This document shows, in pieces, positions 44,440 to 53,590 of a stretch of DNA of 64,000 nucleotides. The stretch comes from Streptomyces lydicus (lineage in GTDB: Bacteria; Actinomycetota; Actinomycetes; Streptomycetales; Streptomycetaceae). How positions within the stretch are numbered: position 1 is the first letter of the stretch; every line of letters begins with the position of its first letter. The DNA is taken from positions 62,001-126,000 of the forward strand of contig NZ_JNZA01000040.1 of the NCBI RefSeq assembly GCF_000717345.1. The letters are read 5' to 3'. The position numbers and the translations under genes were made by a program. The notes beneath the pieces were generated by a model that saw only the letters and a list, made by a program, of their open reading frames with translations, was not told the DNA's origin and searched no databases.

Positions 44440-45936
44440 CTAGCGCTTCGGCACGGCCTCACCGGTCGACACATCGATCACCTTCCGGCCGTCCAGCGGC
44501 TTCTCCAGGGTCACGGTCTTGGTGAACTCCTTGGCGATCTTCACGCAGATCTGGCCCGGCTTCTTGTCCTTGCCGACGACCTTGGTCTTCACCGTGGCGG
44601 CCGACTCCTCGGCGCTCACCGAGTAGACGCTGCACACCCCGCCCCAGAAGTGCACGGTCAGCTTCCGGCCGCCGTCACCCACGTCGTAGGACTCCAGCGC
44701 CATCGCCCCGGGCTTCCCGGACGGGCCCTTGGGGGTGTGGTCCTTGTGCGCCAGGTACTTCGGGTCCACCGCGGGCTGCGCCACGATCGTCGCGGGAGCG
44801 TCCGGAGCGCCGCCGGCGGACGGCTGACGGACCTTGTACAGCCACGACGGCACCAGCGCCTGCCCGCCGTCCACGTACTGCACCGCGAGCCCGAAGACCG
44901 CACCGGTCACCTCGGCCGGCTTCTCCGCCTTCGTCGGTGCCGGCTCACAGGGCGCGATCGAGCCGTCCTTGTTGCCCTTCTCGCCCTTGGGGGGTGTCGA
45001 GGGGCAGCCGGCCGGGGTGCGGCCACCGCCCGAGTTCAGCCGGTCCAGGGTCTTCTCCGCACCCAGTACGGGGTACACCGCGCCCTTCGCCGGATGCGCC
45101 AGCTGACCGCTGCCGCCGACCACCTGACCGTCCGAGCCGACCTGCAGATCGCTCTGCCAGCCGTACGTCGGCAGCCCGCCCAGCACCGGATTCGCGGTCA
45201 CGATCCGCACCGCGCCGGACAGCCCGCTCGCGTCCAGCTTCGCGTTCTGCTGGCCGAGCGCCGCCAGCACCGGCTTCACGGCCTGCTCGGCCTTCGCCGG
45301 CGAGACCGCACCCTTGCCGCTGCTGTCGTCCTCGGTCGTGATGTCCCCGCCACCCCGGTAGGAGGGGCAGCCGGGCCGGCTCGACGCCTCGTCGCCGCCC
45401 TTGTCGCCCTTGGGGGAGGCGGGCAGCGCGCAGTTCGTGCCGCCCGGGGTCCCGTACTGCGAGTACGTCCAGGAGCCCGAGCCGGTCTTGGTCACCTGGA
45501 GGACCGGGCTACGGGCGTCCCGGGTCGGTCCGCCGACCTTCCAGGTGCTCCCCTCGGAACGCACCTTTCCCGCCACGTCCAGCGCCTTCGCCAGCCGTTC
45601 CACCGACTCCCGGCTGATCTCGCCCTTGGGCCGGTAGACCGGCGCCGACGAGGGCCCGTCCGGCAGCTTGCCGACCGGTTTGTACTTCGCACCCTGCGGA
45701 TTCGGCTCCCCGGCGGCTATGGAGCCGCCGCCCGTATAGCCGTCGAGCGCCAGCGGCGGCGGACCGCCCGGGCCCGCGCCGCCGGAGCCCTCGTCGCTGG
45801 ACGCGGACGAGGCCCAGTACGCCGCGCCGCCCCCGGCCAGCAGCACCGCGGCGGCCATCGAGGCGACCAGCACCGGGCTGCGCCGCCTGCGCTCCTTGGG
45901 GCCGTCCGGCGTCTCAGGGCTCTCCTCGGTGTTCAC
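44440..45936 (-). CDS. Membrane-anchored extracytoplasmic protein of unknown function
   Basis: A 498-residue protein. A short cytoplasmic head ending in RRRR is followed by one membrane segment (SPVLVASMAAAVLLAGGGAAYW, about 20-45). A large, Gly/Ser/Pro-rich outside domain follows. It contains cysteine-flanked charged insertions with a recurring PKGEKGNKDG / SPKGDKGGDE pattern, and a conserved-looking C-terminal VHFWGGVCSVYSVSAEES. I do not recognise a family function. GTG 45936 has GGAG eight bases upstream. Downstream of it lies erpA in convergent orientation. Confidence 0.82.
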   Translation of the reverse strand: MNTEESPETPDGPKERRRRSPVLVASMAAAVLLAGGGAAYWASSASSDEGSGGAGPGGPPPLALDGYTGGGSIAAGEPNPQGAKYKPVGKLPDGPSSAPVYRPKGEISRESVERLAKALDVAGKVRSEGSTWKVGGPTRDARSPVLQVTKTGSGSWTYSQYGTPGGTNCALPASPKGDKGGDEASSRPGCPSYRGGGDITTEDDSSGKGAVSPAKAEQAVKPVLAALGQQNAKLDASGLSGAVRIVTANPVLGGLPTYGWQSDLQVGSDGQVVGGSGQLAHPAKGAVYPVLGAEKTLDRLNSGGGRTPAGCPSTPPKGEKGNKDGSIAPCEPAPTKAEKPAEVTGAVFGLAVQYVDGGQALVPSWLYKVRQPSAGGAPDAPATIVAQPAVDPKYLAHKDHTPKGPSGKPGAMALESYDVGDGGRKLTVHFWGGVCSVYSVSAEESAATVKTKVVGKDKKPGQICVKIAKEFTKTVTLEKPLDGRKVIDVSTGEAVPKR

Positions 45937-46085
45937 CGCATCGCTCCTTCGCCTCCGCTGAACATCTGACGTGCCATCCTCTCGGGACGGACATCGATGG
46001 GACGGAGCGGGGGCGCACACGGTTCCCTCAGGGTCCCCGTACGGGCGCCGGGGGGCGACCACTCACCCCGCGGCACCCGGTCGGC

Positions 46086-46313
46086 TCAGTCGCCGTACTC
46101 GGACATGCCCTCCACCAGAGCGGCGGAACGGGCGGGCACCTCGACGCCGTGCAGATCGGCCGCCCGGCCCGGCGCCGGAGCCGGGTGCCGGCCGGTCTTC
46201 CAGCGCCCGGACATCCGCGCGCAGTCACCGCGCAGCTCGTCGAGGGACTCCGGCTCGGTCGCGGCGTGCGAAGGGGCGACACGCGGTGTGACGGCTTTCA
46301 CAGGCTTGGTCAT
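46086..46313 (-). CDS. Possible small protein
   Basis: A possible 75-residue protein (MTKPVKAVTPRVAPSHAATEPESLDELRGDCARMSGRWKTG...) with one glycine/proline-rich middle. Codon bias is moderate and the start has no clear ribosome-binding site, so it could be non-coding. If real, it is a monocistronic gene upstream of the membrane-anchored protein gene. Confidence 0.45.
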   Translation of the reverse strand: MTKPVKAVTPRVAPSHAATEPESLDELRGDCARMSGRWKTGRHPAPAPGRAADLHGVEVPARSAALVEGMSEYGD

Positions 46314-46472
46314 AGGGGCACCGTACGCAGCCGCGTTCCGAGGAGAAAGCCCTACTATTGGGTAGTTTCACTCGTTCCGGGTGGGCGGGATGACCGGATG
46401 CCCGTGCGTCCAGCCGGGTAGCGTTGCTCTACGTCCGCCCGTCCCTCCGCCATCCGCAGGAGCAGACCCGTC

Positions 46473-47447
46473 GTGCGTATCGCAGTCACCGGCTCCATCG
46501 CCACCGACCACCTGATGACCTTCCCCGGCCGCTTCGCCGACCAGCTCGTGGCCGACCAGCTGCATACGGTCTCGCTCTCCTTCCTGGTCGACCAGCTCGA
46601 CGTCCGCCGCGGCGGGGTCGCCCCCAACATCTGCTTCGGCATGGGCCAGCTCGGCATCGAGCCGGTCCTGGTCGGCGCCGCGGGCAACGACTTCGAGGAG
46701 TACCGCGCCTGGCTCGACCGCCACGGCGTCGACACCCGCTCCGTCCGCATCTCCGAGGTCCTGCACACCGCCCGCTTCGTGTGCACCACCGACGCCGACC
46801 ACAACCAGATCGGCTCCTTCTACACCGGCGCGATGAGCGAGGCCCGGCTGATCGAGCTGCAGCACGTGGCCGAGCGGGTCGGCGGCCTGGACCTCGTCCT
46901 GATCGGCGCGGACGACCCCGAGGCGATGATCCGGCACACCGAGGAGTGCCGGACCCGCGGCATCCCCTTCGCCGCCGACTTCTCCCAGCAGATCGCCCGC
47001 ATGGACGGCGAGAACATCCGCACCCTCATGGAGGGCGCCAGCTACCTCTTCTCCAACGAGTACGAGAAGGGCCTCATCGAGTCGAAGACCGGCTGGACCG
47101 CCGACGAGATCCTCGCCAAGGTCGGCACCCGGGTCACCACCCTCGGCTCCAACGGCGTCCGCATCGAGCGGGTCGGTGAGCCCACCATCGAGGTCGGCGT
47201 CCCCGAGGAGAAGGTCAAGGCCGACCCCACCGGCGTCGGCGACGCCTTCCGCGCCGGCTTCCTGTCCGGCCTGGCCTGGGGCGTCGACCTGGAGCGCGCC
47301 GCGCAGATCGGCTGCATGCTGGCCACCCTCGTCATCGAGACCGTCGGCACCCAGGAGTACGAGCTGCACCGCAGCCACTTCATGGACCGCTTCACCAAGG
47401 CGTACGGCCACGAGGCCGCCGCCGAGGTCCAGCAGCACCTGGCCTGA
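46473..47447 (+). CDS. PfkB family kinase, adenosine-kinase-like
   Basis: A 324-residue ribokinase-fold enzyme. It has the GG-rich first motif (RRGGVAPNICFGMGQLG), the C-terminal signature DPTGVGDAFRAGFLSGLAWGVDLE with the catalytic D, and AVTGSIATDHLMTFPGRFADQL at the start. The whole protein resembles mycobacterial adenosine kinase AdoK more than sugar kinases, so adenosine salvage is the best guess. The start is GTG 46473. Monocistronic between two unrelated genes. Confidence 0.88.
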   Translation: MRIAVTGSIATDHLMTFPGRFADQLVADQLHTVSLSFLVDQLDVRRGGVAPNICFGMGQLGIEPVLVGAAGNDFEEYRAWLDRHGVDTRSVRISEVLHTARFVCTTDADHNQIGSFYTGAMSEARLIELQHVAERVGGLDLVLIGADDPEAMIRHTEECRTRGIPFAADFSQQIARMDGENIRTLMEGASYLFSNEYEKGLIESKTGWTADEILAKVGTRVTTLGSNGVRIERVGEPTIEVGVPEEKVKADPTGVGDAFRAGFLSGLAWGVDLERAAQIGCMLATLVIETVGTQEYELHRSHFMDRFTKAYGHEAAAEVQQHLA

Positions 47448-47465
47448 ACCGGCCGGTCCGTCCCG

Positions 47466-48887
47466 TCAGACGCGGCGCCGCACCACATACGCGGCGCCGC
47501 GTTCGGCTGCCCGCTCCCCGACGTACTCCTGCTCGCGCATCGTGCACCAGGCGGGGATGTCCTGCTGGGCCGCCTCGTCGTCGGAGAGCACCGTCACCGT
47601 CCCGCCGACCGGCACCCGGCCGATCACCTTCGCCAGCTCGATGACGGGGATCGGGCAGCGCTTGCCGAGCGCGTCGACGACCAGGTCCCCGGGCCCGGCG
47701 GCCGGCGCGGCCTCCGGTCCGGCGGCCCCGGCCGGCGCGGCCTCCACCGGCCTCGCGGGCACCCCCAGCCGCTCCCGCACCGACCGCACCAGCCCCGGCA
47801 GCACCTCCAGGAACCGCTCCACCTCCGCCTCGGCCGTGCCGTACGGCAGCGACACCCGGACGTTCCCCTCGGAGAGCACGCCCATCGCCCGCAGCACATG
47901 GCTCGGGATCAGCGTGCTCGACGTACAGGACGACCCGGACGAGACGGAGAAGCCGGCCCGGTCGAGCTCGCCCAGCAAGGTCTCCCCGTCGACATAGAGA
48001 CAGGAGAAGGTGACCAGATGGGGGAGGCGGTGCACCGGATCGCCGACCACCTCCACGTCCGGGACCAGCTCCGGCACCCGCGCCCGGATCCGGTCCACCA
48101 GCGCCCGCAGCCGGCTCGCCTCGGCGGACGTCTCCGGGCCCCGCAGGGCACGCAGCGACGCCGCGGCCGCCACGATCGCCGGAAGGTTCTCGAACCCGGC
48201 GCTGCGGCCCGACTCCCGCTCGTCCGCCGGTCCCTGGGGCGCGAACCGGGTCCCCTTGCGGACCACGAGCAGCCCCACTCCGGGCGGGCCGCCCCACTTG
48301 TGCGCGCTGGCCGCCAGCACCGACCAGGCGCCGGGCACCTGCCCCCACGGCAGCGACTGCGCGGCGTCCACCAGCAGCGGCACCCCGGCCTCCTGGCACA
48401 GCCCGGCCACCTCCTCGACCGGCTGTTCCGTCCCCACCTCGTGATTGGCGGACTGCACGGCGACCAGCGCCGTGTCCCCGGTGAGCGCCGCGGCCACGTC
48501 ACCGGCCGCCACCCGCCCGGCGCCGTTCACGGCCACCTCCGCACGGGTGCCGCCGGCCGCCTCGTGGACCTCCGCGGCATGCAGGACGGAGGAGTGCTCC
48601 ACGGCGGAGTGCACCAGCCGGCGGCCGGCACGCCGGCGGGCCGCCAGCACGCCGGACACTCCCGAATGCACCGCATGTGTCCCCGATGGGGTGAAAACCA
48701 GCTCGTCCGGACGACAGCCGACGGCCTCGGCCGCGGCCTCCCGGGCGGCGTCCAGCAACAGCCGGGCGCGGCGCCCTTCGCGGTAGAGGCGGGCCGGATC
48801 GGCCCAGCCCTCGTCCAGCGAGGCGAGCAGGGCCTCGCGGGCGACGGGGTGCAGGGGGGCGGCGGACGCGGCGTCGAAGTAGGGCAC
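47466..48887 (-). CDS. Cysteine desulfurase fused to a TusA-type sulfur carrier domain
   Basis: A 473-residue fusion. The N-terminal about 380 residues are a NifS/IscS-like PLP enzyme: FTPSGTHAVHSGVSG, SAVEHSSVLHAAE, LLVDAAQSLPWGQ, the PLP lysine in SAHKWGGPPGVG, and the catalytic cysteine loop SSGSSCTSSTLIPSHVL. After an Ala/Pro linker (about 385-410) the last about 75 residues are a TusA domain with the acceptor cysteine motif DALGKRCPIPVIELAK. The protein could therefore pass sulfur from cysteine to its own carrier. GTG 48887 (MPYFDAASAAPLHP) is the likely start. It faces the cta cluster divergently. Confidence 0.9.
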   Translation of the reverse strand: MPYFDAASAAPLHPVAREALLASLDEGWADPARLYREGRRARLLLDAAREAAAEAVGCRPDELVFTPSGTHAVHSGVSGVLAARRRAGRRLVHSAVEHSSVLHAAEVHEAAGGTRAEVAVNGAGRVAAGDVAAALTGDTALVAVQSANHEVGTEQPVEEVAGLCQEAGVPLLVDAAQSLPWGQVPGAWSVLAASAHKWGGPPGVGLLVVRKGTRFAPQGPADERESGRSAGFENLPAIVAAAASLRALRGPETSAEASRLRALVDRIRARVPELVPDVEVVGDPVHRLPHLVTFSCLYVDGETLLGELDRAGFSVSSGSSCTSSTLIPSHVLRAMGVLSEGNVRVSLPYGTAEAEVERFLEVLPGLVRSVRERLGVPARPVEAAPAGAAGPEAAPAAGPGDLVVDALGKRCPIPVIELAKVIGRVPVGGTVTVLSDDEAAQQDIPAWCTMREQEYVGERAAERGAAYVVRRRV

Positions 48888-49047
48888 GTACGAGACGTTA
48901 GCCCAGCACCGGCGCGCCGTCAGATGCCTGGTGGAAGCGGGTATTCGGGCGTTCGGGCGGCGGCTCGGGGACGCCCCGGCCACCCCTTAGGGGTGCTGCG
49001 CGGCGCGTTGGGCACCCTCCCCGCGCGACCCCAAATAGCGTCCAGTA

Positions 49048-49076
49048 GGGTTTGGTCCGCATAAACATCCAAACCC
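49048..49076 (+). promoter_or_regulatory. Inverted repeat in the cta upstream region
   Basis: GGGTTTGG (49048-49055) and CCAAACCC (49069-49076) are perfectly complementary with a 13-base A/T-richer spacer, about 80-110 bases before the ctaC start. It could be an operator or a leader hairpin. Confidence 0.4.
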
Positions 49077-49156
49077 CTGCCCGACGCAGGGCGGCGACCG
49101 ACCAGCGAGTAAGGCCGCAGCCGACCGCGCGGGCGAGACTCTCGGGAAGGCGCTAC

Positions 49157-50119
49157 GTGAGTCCCAACGGCTCCGACCGCTCGTCGCGGCGCCCGATGCG
49201 GCGGAAGCTGCCGCAGGTGCTTGCTGCGGGCCTGGTCCTGGCGACCGCTACTGGTTGCACATATAAGGACTTCCCCCGCCTCGGCATGCCAACGCCCGTC
49301 ACCGACGAGGCGCCGCGGATCCTCTCTCTTTGGCAGGGCTCCTGGGCCGCCGCCCTCGCAACGGGCGTGCTGGTGTGGGGCCTGATCATTTGGAGCGTGA
49401 TCTTCCACCGCCGCAGCAGGACCAAGGTGGAGGTCCCCGCGCAGACCCGGTACAACATGCCGATCGAGGCGTTGTACACGATCGTCCCCTTCATCATCAT
49501 CGCGGTGCTGTTCTACTTCACCGCGCGTGATGAGAGCGCGCTCCTCAAGACTTCCAAGAAGCCGGACCACGTCGTCAACGTGGTGGGCTTCCAGTGGAGC
49601 TGGGCGTTCAACTACCTGGAGAACGTGGACGGCAACAAGTCGACCACGAACATCAACTCCAGCGCGCTCTCCGCCATCCCGGACAAGTGGAAGAAGACCG
49701 CGCCGGCCGGTGCCGACGGTGTCTACGACACGGGTACCCCGGGCGAGCGGAACCCGCAGACCGGTAACCCCGGTCCCACCCTGTGGCTGCCGAAGGGCGA
49801 GACGGTCCAGTTCGTGCTGACCTCTCGTGACGTCATCCACTCCTTCTGGGTGGTGCCGTTCCTGATGAAGCAGGACGTCATTCCGGGCCACACCAACGTC
49901 TTCGAGGTGACTCCCAACAAGGAGGGCACCTTCATGGGCAAGTGCGCCGAGCTCTGCGGCGTCGACCACTCCCGGATGCTCTTCAACGTCAAGGTCGTGT
50001 CCCCCGAGCGTTACCGGGCACACCTGAAGGACCTGGCGAAGAAGGGCCAGACCGGATACCTGCCGTCGGGCATCAAGCAGACGGATCACGCCAGGAATGC
50101 GGAGACGAAGAACCAGTGA
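49157..50119 (+). CDS. ctaC: Cytochrome c oxidase subunit II
   Basis: Holds the CuA centre that takes electrons from cytochrome c (here QcrC) in the aa3 oxidase. The 320-residue protein has a lipoprotein-like signal ending LVLATATGC, two membrane segments (about 75-95 and 115-135), and the CuA motif [17 protein letters not shown] near the C-terminus with its partner His earlier (DVIHSFWVV). The GTG start at 49157 has GGAAGG 7 bases upstream. Its stop overlaps the ctaD GTG as GTGA. First gene of ctaC-ctaD-ctaF. Confidence 0.95.
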   Translation: MSPNGSDRSSRRPMRRKLPQVLAAGLVLATATGCTYKDFPRLGMPTPVTDEAPRILSLWQGSWAAALATGVLVWGLIIWSVIFHRRSRTKVEVPAQTRYNMPIEALYTIVPFIIIAVLFYFTARDESALLKTSKKPDHVVNVVGFQWSWAFNYLENVDGNKSTTNINSSALSAIPDKWKKTAPAGADGVYDTGTPGERNPQTGNPGPTLWLPKGETVQFVLTSRDVIHSFWVVPFLMKQDVIPGHTNVFEVTPNKEGTFMGKCAELCGVDHSRMLFNVKVVSPERYRAHLKDLAKKGQTGYLPSGIKQTDHARNAETKNQ

Positions 50120-51326
50120 GCATCCTCAACGAACCTCAGGGTGCCGCCGCCGATACGGCTCCGGCAGCACCGCCCGTACGCAAGAAGCAACCCGGTATCG
50201 CTGCCGTGAAGTGGCTGACGACCACTGACCACAAGACCATCGGCACGATGTACCTGGTCACGTCGTTCGCGTTCTTCTGCGTCGGCGGCCTGATGGCGCT
50301 GCTGATGCGCGCCGAGCTGGCCCGTCCCGGCACGCAGATCATGTCGAACGAGCAGTTCAACCAGGCGTTCACGATGCACGGCACGATCATGCTGCTGATG
50401 TTCGCGACGCCGCTGTTCGCCGGTTTCGCGAACCCTACTCCCCGCTGTCGGACGCGGTCCGCTCGCCGGGCGTCGGCGCCGACATGTGGATCATGGGTCT
50501 GGCCTTCTCCGGCTTCGGCACCATCCTCGGTTCGGTCAACTTCATCACCACGATCATCTGCATGCGTGCGCCTGGCATGACGATGTTCCGGATGCCGATC
50601 TTCACCTGGAACGTGCTGCTGACCGGTGTGCTGGTCCTGCTGGCCTTCCGAGGTCATTCCGGTGTTCTCCCGGAAGCCGATGTTCGGTTACATCGGTCTG
50701 ATCGCGGCGACGATTTCGATCGCCGGCCTTTCGGTCACGGTGTGGGCGCACCACATGTACGTCACCGGCGGCGTGCTGCTGCCGTTCTTCTCCTTCATGA
50801 CGTTCCTCATCGCCGTTCCGACCGGTGTGAAGTTCTTCAACTGGATCGGCACGATGTGGAAGGGCTCGCTGTCCTTCGAGACGCCGATGCTCTGGGCGGT
50901 CGGCTTCCTGATCACCTTCACCTTCGGTGGTCTGACCGGTGTCATCCTGGCCTCGCCGCCGATGGACTTCCACATCTCCGACTCGTACTTCCGGCCGACG
51001 GCTTCACGACGCTGAACACCATCTCGACGATCAGCTCGTTCCTGCTGGGCCTGTCGATCCTGCCCTTCATGTACAACGTCTGGAAGACGGCGAAGTACGG
51101 CAAGAAGATCGAGGTCGACGACCCGTGGGGCTACGGCCGTTCGCTGGAGTGGGCGACCTCCTGCCCGCCGCCGCGGCACAACTTCCTCACCCTGCCCCGG
51201 ATTCGCTCCGAATCCCCGGCGTTCGATCTGCACCATCCGGAGATCGCGGCCCTCGACGCGCTGCACAACGGTCACGGCGCGGCGGATGACAAGTCCCTCG
51301 CCGGCGGCAAGGAGGCGGGCAAGTGA
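50116..51326 (+). pseudogene. ctaD: Cytochrome c oxidase subunit I with three internal frame-breaking deletions
   Basis: The catalytic subunit of the aa3 oxidase. Reading from GTG 50116 gives correct CtaD sequence ([19 protein letters not shown]... [22 protein letters not shown]) up to 50433. It then resumes in another frame at [12 protein letters not shown] (50436-50648), in a third stretch at [14 protein letters not shown] (50650-50991), and last at [11 protein letters not shown] (50994-51326). About 145, 164 and 217 bases are absent at the joins. Restoring them would give about 1737 nt, or 578 residues, the usual length. The lost parts include the CuB/tyrosine segment (HPEVY) and the heme-ligand VVAHFHYV. 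The flanks are otherwise perfect, so this is either a recent pseudogene or an assembly error. The GTGA overlaps with ctaC and ctaF are intact. Confidence 0.9.
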
Positions 51327-51721
51327 GAATCCAGGGCAAGATGTTCATCTGGCTCTCGGTCTTCGTGCTGGCCATGGCCGTCGTCTACGGCCTCTGGTCG
51401 AAGGAGCCGGCGGGCACCACGGCGCTCTTCCTCGCCTTCGGCCTGTGCATCATGGTCGGCTACTACCTGGCCTTCACGGCCCGGCGGGTCGACGCGGGTG
51501 CCCAGGACAACGAGGACGCCGAGGTCTCGGACGACGCCGGTGAGCTGGGCTTCTTCAGCCCGCACAGCTGGCAGCCGCTGTCCCTGGCGGTCGGCGGTGC
51601 GCTGGCCTTCCTGGGCGTCGTCTTCGGCTGGTGGCTGCTGTACTTCTCGGCCCCGGTGATCCTCGTCGGCCTCTTCGGCTGGGTCTTCGAGTACTACCGC
51701 GGCGAGAACCGCACCCAGTGA
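51323..51721 (+). CDS. ctaF: Cytochrome c oxidase subunit IV (actinobacterial)
   Basis: A 132-residue accessory subunit of the actinobacterial aa3 oxidase. It has two membrane segments at the N-terminus (FIWLSVFVLAMAVVYGLW; TALFLAFGLCIMVGYYLAF), an acidic loop, and one or two at the C-terminus (LAVGGALAFLGVVFGWWLLYF), ending in WVFEYYRGENRTQ. The GTG at 51323 overlaps the ctaD stop (GTGA). Complete and intact, which makes the state of ctaD surprising. Confidence 0.95.
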   Translation: MRIQGKMFIWLSVFVLAMAVVYGLWSKEPAGTTALFLAFGLCIMVGYYLAFTARRVDAGAQDNEDAEVSDDAGELGFFSPHSWQPLSLAVGGALAFLGVVFGWWLLYFSAPVILVGLFGWVFEYYRGENRTQ

Positions 51722-51751
51722 GCGGCAAAAAGCACGGCTGACACGCCGTAC

Positions 51752-51789
51752 GGCAGGCCCGGACACCTCAACAGGTGTCCGGGCCTGCC
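51752..51789. terminator. Terminator of the ctaCDF genes
   Basis: A perfect 17-bp stem (51752-51768 with 51773-51789) with loop CAAC lies 30 bases past ctaF. Confidence 0.85.
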
Positions 51790-51866
51790 CCGTTTGGCGG
51801 CGCGGGGCAGACCCGTTTGCAGTCCTCCAGCGCGCTGGGGGTGGTGATTCTTCGTACTTTTGGGGC

Positions 51867-53141
51867 ATGAGTTACAGACCTCGAACCCGGACGGTGCTGA
51901 GCTGCGGCCTCCTGCTCGTGCCCCTCGCGGTGAGCACCGCCGCGTGCGGGGGCTCGGCGTCGGAACAGCTCTCCGCCAATCCCTATGACGCGAGCGACCA
52001 GATCACCGCCAACACCCCTGACGGCAAGAAGAAAGCGGACCCCGACAAGCCGCTTGAGGTCTCCGTCAAGGACTCCGACGCCCGGATCACGGACGTCACC
52101 GCCACCGATTCCACCGGCCGCTTCATCCGCGGCGAACTGAGCGCCGACGGCCGGCACTGGCGCACCACCGCGCCACTGGCCGCCGGCACCCGCTACACGG
52201 TGCGGGTCGACACCGAGGACGAGGACGGCTCGCCCGGCCGCAAGACGCTGGTGGTCAACACCACCGACGCGGACGGCCAGTTGACCGCGACCTTCGGCCC
52301 GGAGAGCGGCGAGTACGGCGTCGGCCAGCCGGTCACCGCCGAGCTGAGCCAGCCCATCAAGGACGCCAAGGCCCGGGCCGTCGTCGAGAGCGCCCTGAAG
52401 GTCGACTCGATGCCCCGCGTCGAGGGCTCCTGGCACTGGGTGGACGACAAGAAGCTGCACTTCCGCCCGAAGGAGTACTGGCCTGCCCACGCCACCATCT
52501 CGGTGCACAGCAACCTCACCGGCCTGAAGATCGCCAAGGGGCTCTACGGCGGCCAGTCCAAGCCCATCAAGCTCACTACCGGCGACCGTGTGGAGGCCGT
52601 CACCGACGCGGCGGCGCACCAGATGACGGTCAAGCGCAACGGCCAGTCGATCAACACCATCCCGGTGACCACCGGCAAGCCCGGCTTCTCCACCCGCAAC
52701 GGCGTCAAGGTCGTGCTCGGCAAGGAGAGCTTCGTACGGATGCGCAGTTCGACCGTCGGCATCGCCGCCGGCAGCTCCGACTCCTACGACCTGCCGGTCT
52801 ACTGGGCCACCCGGGTGACGTGGAGCGGTGAGTACGTCCACGCCGCACCCTGGTCCGTCGGATCGCAGGGCGCGGCGAACGTCAGCCACGGCTGTACGGG
52901 CATGTCCACCGGCAACGCCCAGTGGTTCTTCAACACCGTGCGGGTCGGCGACCTGGTCACCGTCATCAACAGCGGCGGGGACACCATGACGCCGTTCGAC
53001 AACGGCTTCGGCGACTGGAACATGCCCTGGAAGGAATGGCGGGCCGGCAGCGCGCTGAAGAACAAGGCCGGCAGCACCACAGGCGCCGCAGAGCGCCAGC
53101 AGGACCCCGGCAGCGACGCCCGGCTCCGCCCTCGGATCTGA
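51867..53141 (+). CDS. L,D-transpeptidase (YkuD domain) lipoprotein
   Basis: Makes 3-3 cross-links in peptidoglycan outside the membrane. The 424-residue protein has a signal with lipobox (VPLAVSTAAC), two Ig-like domains (about 50-250) typical of actinobacterial Ldt enzymes, and a YkuD domain with the catalytic motif YVHAAPWSVGSQGAANVSHGCTGM (His, Ser-His-Gly-Cys). ATG 51867 is chosen. It sits between ctaF and the receiver-like gene, with no functional link to respiration known. Confidence 0.92.
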   Translation: MSYRPRTRTVLSCGLLLVPLAVSTAACGGSASEQLSANPYDASDQITANTPDGKKKADPDKPLEVSVKDSDARITDVTATDSTGRFIRGELSADGRHWRTTAPLAAGTRYTVRVDTEDEDGSPGRKTLVVNTTDADGQLTATFGPESGEYGVGQPVTAELSQPIKDAKARAVVESALKVDSMPRVEGSWHWVDDKKLHFRPKEYWPAHATISVHSNLTGLKIAKGLYGGQSKPIKLTTGDRVEAVTDAAAHQMTVKRNGQSINTIPVTTGKPGFSTRNGVKVVLGKESFVRMRSSTVGIAAGSSDSYDLPVYWATRVTWSGEYVHAAPWSVGSQGAANVSHGCTGMSTGNAQWFFNTVRVGDLVTVINSGGDTMTPFDNGFGDWNMPWKEWRAGSALKNKAGSTTGAAERQQDPGSDARLRPRI

Positions 53142-53188
53142 GCCCGCTCAGCGGCCGCCCAGGCCCCGTCCGGGGCCGGGCCCGCCGC

Positions 53189-53590
53189 TCAGGTCTGCAC
53201 GAGGTTCTTGCGGCGCAGCAGCCCCGCCAGGGCGTCGGCAAAGGCCATCGGGTCGATCGGGTGCGGCACCGCCGCGTCCGCCCGGCTCCAGGTGGCCAGC
53301 CAGGCGTCCTGGGGGCGGCCGATCAGCAGCAGCACCGGCGGGCACCGGAAGATCTCGTCCTTGATCTGCCGGCAGACACCCATCCCGCCCGCCGGCGCGG
53401 TCTCGCCGTCCAGCACGCAGACGTCGATACCGCCCTGGTCCAGGGCTTCGAGGACCGCGGGCGCGGTGGCGCACTCCAGGATCTCGATCTGCGGGACATC
53501 GGCGGCGGGGCGCCGTCCGGCCGCCAGCCGGACCTGCTCGCGGGTGTGGGCGTTGTCGCTGTAGACCAGCACCGTGGCAGTCGCCTGCAT
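53189..53590 (-). CDS. Receiver-like (CheY-fold) single-domain protein, degenerate
   Basis: A 133-residue protein with the pattern of a response-regulator receiver: VLVYSDNAHTREQ in place of the usual DD acid cluster, the phospho-acceptor position in VCVLDGETAPAGG, and VPHPIDPMAFADALAGLL, where the normal conserved Lys-Pro is replaced by His-Pro. It has no output domain. GGAGGAACG directly precedes ATG 53590. It is divergent from ctaE, inside the respiratory cluster, so it may act as a binding-type regulator rather than a phosphorylated one. Confidence 0.75.
   Translation of the reverse strand: MQATATVLVYSDNAHTREQVRLAAGRRPAADVPQIEILECATAPAVLEALDQGGIDVCVLDGETAPAGGMGVCRQIKDEIFRCPPVLLLIGRPQDAWLATWSRADAAVPHPIDPMAFADALAGLLRRKNLVQT

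Noticed and set aside
50116..51326. Programmed frameshifting or introns in ctaD
   Set aside because: The missing residues are absent from the DNA in all frames, and the joins have no slippery or intron features; deletion or assembly error explains all three.
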